From positions 69,585,252 through 69,649,251 of the forward strand of contig OZ018329.1 in NCBI GenBank assembly GCA_963969495.1: 64,000 bases of DNA. The letters run 5' to 3'. This stretch comes from Ceratothoa steindachneri (Eukaryota; Arthropoda; Malacostraca; Isopoda; Cymothoidae). A program made the translations under genes and the position numbers. The notes beneath the pieces were generated by a model, which saw only the letters and a list, made by a program, of their open reading frames with translations, was not told the DNA's origin and made no database searches. Below, in pieces: positions 60,603 through 64,000 of the stretch; position 1 is the stretch's first letter; the number at the start of each line of letters is the position of its first letter.

Positions 60603-61690
60603 TCACCAGAAAATGTGATTAAAATTGTTCCCCTGTGTAATCTGAGCTTGTCTTCTAAGCTCAGTGAAATTATGCCCCAAGAAGTCACATTTATTGTTCC
60701 TCCATAAATGGTAAGTTTCTTGCTTTGCTTGAGAGGCAAGTTTACATTCAGCATTAAACCAATGCTTACCCTTAAGTCTAAATCTGTGGAGTATATAAGG
60801 GACTCTCCTCTCTATAATTGAGCTAAGACGGTCATTTAAGCATTCGATAATATTCGGGCTTCTATAAATATCACTCCAAATGAGTGCCATAAAGTCATGA
60901 AGAATACCATTCCAATCGGCACGGGACTTAAGGTAAACTTTCCTAGAGAAGTTAACATCTGGAACAACCTGATCCATATCAACATTAATCTTATCGAACT
61001 GTGATCAGATGAGCGTACTTGAGAATTCACTTCACAGGTAACAATATTTGTAACATATGTAAACATACGATCAAGACGGTTGCCAGATTGATGTGTGGGT
61101 TCATTAATCAGCTGCTCACAGTCAGAAATGTTTGAAAATTTTAAAGCAGCTACACCATGATTATCTGTAGCAGTAACTGAGTTCAGCCACTCAGTATGAT
61201 GAGCATTATAATCACCAAAGAAATAAAGCAAGACTTAAAGTGAATCAGTTGAACTGCTGTCATTTTAGTTAACAAACAGTCATAAATAGATTCATCCAAA
61301 TCTGAGTTCCTATAGATGGCAAATACATAAAGATTTAAAAATGTACCAGAGACGTTAACCACCTGTGTTTCAGGAAATCCACATTCATATAACGGCCTAT
61401 GAGACGCAGTAAAACCCTCTTTAAAATACAGAGCCATCGCACGGCCTCTGGGGATGGCATTATACTTGAGTAAAACGGCTTTTTGAATCCTGGAATTAAT
61501 AATTCGGAAATATGACGCCAATCAGACACGAGAGTCTCAGAACAAAAGAGGATATCAAATTTATCGGCAGCTACGTCCAAGTCCTTTTTATTTTTATATA
61601 GTCCACAGACATTGCTATATAATATTCGACATTTCCGAATCGATTTTTCAGACCAGAATTAAGTTCAATGTCACTAGAAAGTAGCAACAG
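60603..61690 (-). pseudogene. Jockey/BS-like retrotransposon J: endonuclease part
   Basis: Minus-strand start of ORF2. Blocks are KCRILYSNVCGLYKNKKDLD, FDILFCSETLVSDWRHISEL and LIPGFKKP (61500-61640, the EN start with the C-x-E-T site), IPRGRAMALYFKEGF, YECGFPETQVVNVSG, LNLYVFAIYRNSDLDESIYD, FFGDYNAHHTEWL (61190-61230, canonical GDFNAHH), RSSDHSSI (61000, catalytic SDH), then SRKVYLKSRADWNGI, IIERRVPYI and GKHWFNAECKLASQAKQETY to RRQAQIT. Frameshifted in a few places. It ends just before the RT domain, complementing the RT half at 45690-47095 in the same orientation with no overlap. Confidence 0.88.
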
Positions 61691-62310
61691 CAACATGTTC
61701 AACAAATATAAAAGAAAATTTAAGAAATTAAAAATCAAGTAACAGGAACAATATATACAATGAAATTAGAAAGAAAAATGTACCGGAAATGAACTAGTCA
61801 ACTGGGAGAAGCCAGGTTTATCAGACACTGGTGGAAGGACAGTAATGATGATGTTTTAGAAGATAAACCACCAGGCATCCTTGGCCCTTCTACTAAGCCT
61901 GTTCAACATCCTCTTTGAAAAAAATACGAAGAAGAACAAACTGATAGAATAACGAGCTTGACTGTACCCCCAAAGCAAGGGAAACCCAATCCAAGAGAGT
62001 GGAAGACCCCAGTATAAAGGCTGTGGCGCTGTCCAAGACTGAGATAGTTTTGGATTAAAGAACGTCATTTTTCAGGTTTTTAATACTTCTAAAAAATAAA
62101 GTGTTTTTTCGTTATTATCAGAGAAAATAATCAAACAGTACCTTCTTTTCACTTTTTAGCGGCCCCAAACTTTTGTCCTGACGTCACTGCCGGCTGAGAA
62201 TTGCCACCCAATCCCTTTTACCCCAATTGCAGAGATTTTCTTATGTTCATAATGTTAAAAGAAAGCTTAGATCACCTGAATAATCTGACCACTAAAACAC
62301 CTTGGGAAAG
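61691..62310 (-). other. Possible 5' region of element J, otherwise spacer
   Basis: A 70-codon minus-strand frame at 61856-62068 (ending RRAKDAWWFIF) lies directly upstream of J's endonuclease in the same orientation. I half-recognise it as part of such elements, but the support is weak. Confidence 0.3.
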
Positions 62311-62400
62311 AGACTCTTCAGCATAGGCAATCTGGGGGTCAGATTCTTCAGAAGAGATATTCTGGGGATCAGATTCTTCAGAAGGCACAATCTCGGTTTC
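62311..62400. repeat. 30-bp tandem repeat, 3 units
   Basis: Units start at 62311, 62341 and 62371 with GACTCTTCAG or GATTCTTCAG. The first two end CTGGGGGTCA and CTGGGGATCA; the third has diverged at its end. Confidence 0.85.
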
Positions 62401-62560
62401 ATCTTACTTTTTTATCCCCAAAAGTTAAGAGAGTAACTAAATTTAATGTGTAAAGCGTAGGGATGATCTTTTTAATGTTACTCTTCTTTTGTTTTAATCT
62501 GTATGGCCTGAGAGTAATCTGTAGTAGATACTTATTACAATAATTAAAAAAAAACTTGCA

Positions 62561-63590
62561 GAAAAAGCATTCTGGGCGTAGCAGAATGAGGTCAAATGAC
62601 GACCACGGGCATTTCTGTGCCCACGTGGATCCTGAGATCACCGCATGGAGCTGTGAAAGCATGGCTAAACCTTGGCAAGGAGGCGGCCAACGCTGTTATC
62701 ACACGCCCCAGCTGTATTTGCCTAGAGACCGATACCATCGTCTCCCACGGCCACCTTTCCGCGAGCATTCCGGCTTTCTGCTCGAAAATTGAAATCCGTT
62801 GGACACTCTAACCAAGGTTATCACGATTCCCCTCTTCCCCCCGAAGGAGTCGCCGAATTTTCCCCAAATTCGCGCGCGCGTTTGGAGCCACCTCACCAGG
62901 TGCCAATATAACGCTCCGACTGAGTTTAGAGAGCAGCACGGTTAGACTTCCACCTACTCTGGCAAATGAGCTGAAGGACTCCCTTCCCCCTCTGCAGCGA
63001 TTTCGATTCGAGTTGAAGGCTAAATTGATCCGTGAACTCTGTCATAGTCAATCGGCAAGTATCATCACCCGTGAACTCGGTCATAGTCAATCGGCAAGCT
63101 TCGACATCAGTGTGACTCTGCCATAGTCAATCGGTAAGTACTTGACAAGGATTCCCAATTCTGAAGGCTCGACGAGTGCTCCTTTGTCTGAAGCAAGAGG
63201 TAAACCGACTTCTTCCGTCGCATTCATCGTACCCCAACTGGTCCCTTTTCGGCAACAAGCAGATAAGGTAATCGTACCCGTTTTCCCCTGCAGATTGATC
63301 TTGAATCTAGCTTACCCCATTGCTCCATTATTTGTGCGAACGCCACAGTTTAAATCCCCCTTTAAACCACCAAACTGAATCTGACTGCTTTAATCCCTTA
63401 ATTAACCTAACTTTATCTCGTGGGGACCTTTAACCCCATCTGGGCGACCATTTCCTTTAAACCCAATTTTTTTGTAAATCTAAATATCATTTTGTTGTTA
63501 GTAAAGATATATTTTCGTCATTGTCTTTCTTTTGCAATCCCAGCGCGTACCAGCTACCTGTTAATCATTGGCCAACTTGCACTCTAAAAT
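62561..63590. repeat. Dispersed repeat R3, copy 3, in a GC-richer block
   Basis: The right end (63480-63580) matches the other two copies through TTAGTAAAGATATATTTTCG and TTGGCCAAC. The left part is GC-richer than the surroundings and contains frames without recognised families. It may be an LTR-like or untranslated part of a larger element. Confidence 0.45.
63041..63139. repeat. About 40-bp tandem repeat, 3 units
   Basis: CATAGTCAATCGGCAAG (last copy CGGTAAG) recurs at a spacing of 39 and 40 bp, at about 63043, 63082 and 63122. Confidence 0.85.
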
Positions 63591-63637
63591 ATTTGTTTAA
63601 AAGGACCCCGCAAAGTTAATAATAAACCATACCCACT

Positions 63638-63794
63638 GGAGGGGGGAAGGGGGAGGGAGGGAGAGAGGGGGAGGGAGGGAGAGAGGGAGAGAGGGAGAGG
63701 GGGAGAGGGGAGGGAGGGAGAGGGAGGGAGAGGGGGAGGAAGGAGAGGGAGGGAGAGGGAGAGGGAGGGAGAGGGAGGGAGGGAGAGAGGGAGA
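63638..63794. repeat. GA-rich low-complexity tract
   Basis: Runs of GGGAGA, GGGAGG and GGGGGAG; the Ser/Pro/Leu frames on the minus strand are artefacts of it. It lies at the 3' side of the next, minus-strand retroelement and may have grown from its tail. Confidence 0.95.
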
Positions 63795-64000
63795 ACAAGG
63801 CGTAACAACAAGGAAAGAAGGTACCCTAGGAGACCTTACGGTCCATTCAAAGAGGGCACCATTGGACTTGCAATCGAGCGGGCACAAGGCTGCTCAATTG
63901 TTTTGCGTCCCTAAACGGCCACTTTTCAAGACCTTGTCTAGTCTTGACTTGAACTGGTCAACAGATTCACTGTTGACAACTTCCACTGGAAGTGCGTTCC
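63795..64000 (-). pseudogene. Non-LTR retrotransposon RT C-terminus (runs off window)
   Basis: On the minus strand from 63999: NALPVEVVNSESVDQFKSRL followed by DKVLKSGRLGTQN. This is the common terminal block of CR1/RTE/jockey-type ORF2 proteins (WN.LP..VV...S...FK..LD). The rest lies beyond the window. Confidence 0.75.

Noticed and set aside
63584..63887. Ser/Pro/Leu-rich frames on the minus strand.
   Set aside because: Translation of the GA-rich low-complexity tract.

Overview
This is eukaryotic DNA made almost entirely of transposable elements (TEs) and AT-rich spacer. I found no confident host gene, rRNA or complete tRNA. The mix (Tc1/mariner, hAT, I-clade, jockey/BS-like and CR1/L2-like retroelements, long (TA)n tracts, and a high-copy protein family of unknown function that I associate with arthropods) suggests an arthropod, most likely a malacostracan crustacean. 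That is inference from TE families, not from a host gene.

Layout. 0-6 kb: a dispersed repeat, a decayed Tc1 element, a (TA)n tract, a tRNA-like segment and spacer. 6.7-8.9 kb: a 2.2 kb unit bounded by 59-bp terminal inverted repeats (TIRs), carrying a broken spliced gene of an unrecognised family (family U, copy 1). 9-33 kb: spacer with a candidate host exon, two non-LTR reverse transcriptase (RT) fossils, one hAT exon, a second Tc1 fossil, a mariner fossil, an AT-rich minisatellite and dispersed repeats. 33.9-43.3 kb: family U copy 3, split by a solo LTR (terminal inverted repeat TGTCACA/TGTGACA, 5-bp target duplication CTTTC) and then by full-length I-clade retrotransposon A (12-bp target duplication). 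The LTR holds a 56-unit, 16-bp minisatellite. 45.7-61.7 kb: a minus-strand jockey-like element (J) in two halves, separated by 5'-truncated I-clade copy B, full-length copy C nested inside B (13-bp target duplication), solo tail D, and family U copy 2. 62-64 kb: a GC-richer repeat block, short tandem repeats, a GA-rich tract and the end of another non-LTR element.

Copies A, B and C share one design: a structured 5' end, ORF1 with three CCHC-type zinc knuckles, ORF2 with endonuclease (EN), RT, RNase H and a terminal zinc finger, and a 3' tail with two conserved stem-loops. A and C are nearly identical and B is older. None is intact. The most novel item is family U: three copies, each with a 3' splice site just upstream of its ATG, and one with clear TIRs, so it behaves like an undescribed DNA transposon family or its passenger gene.
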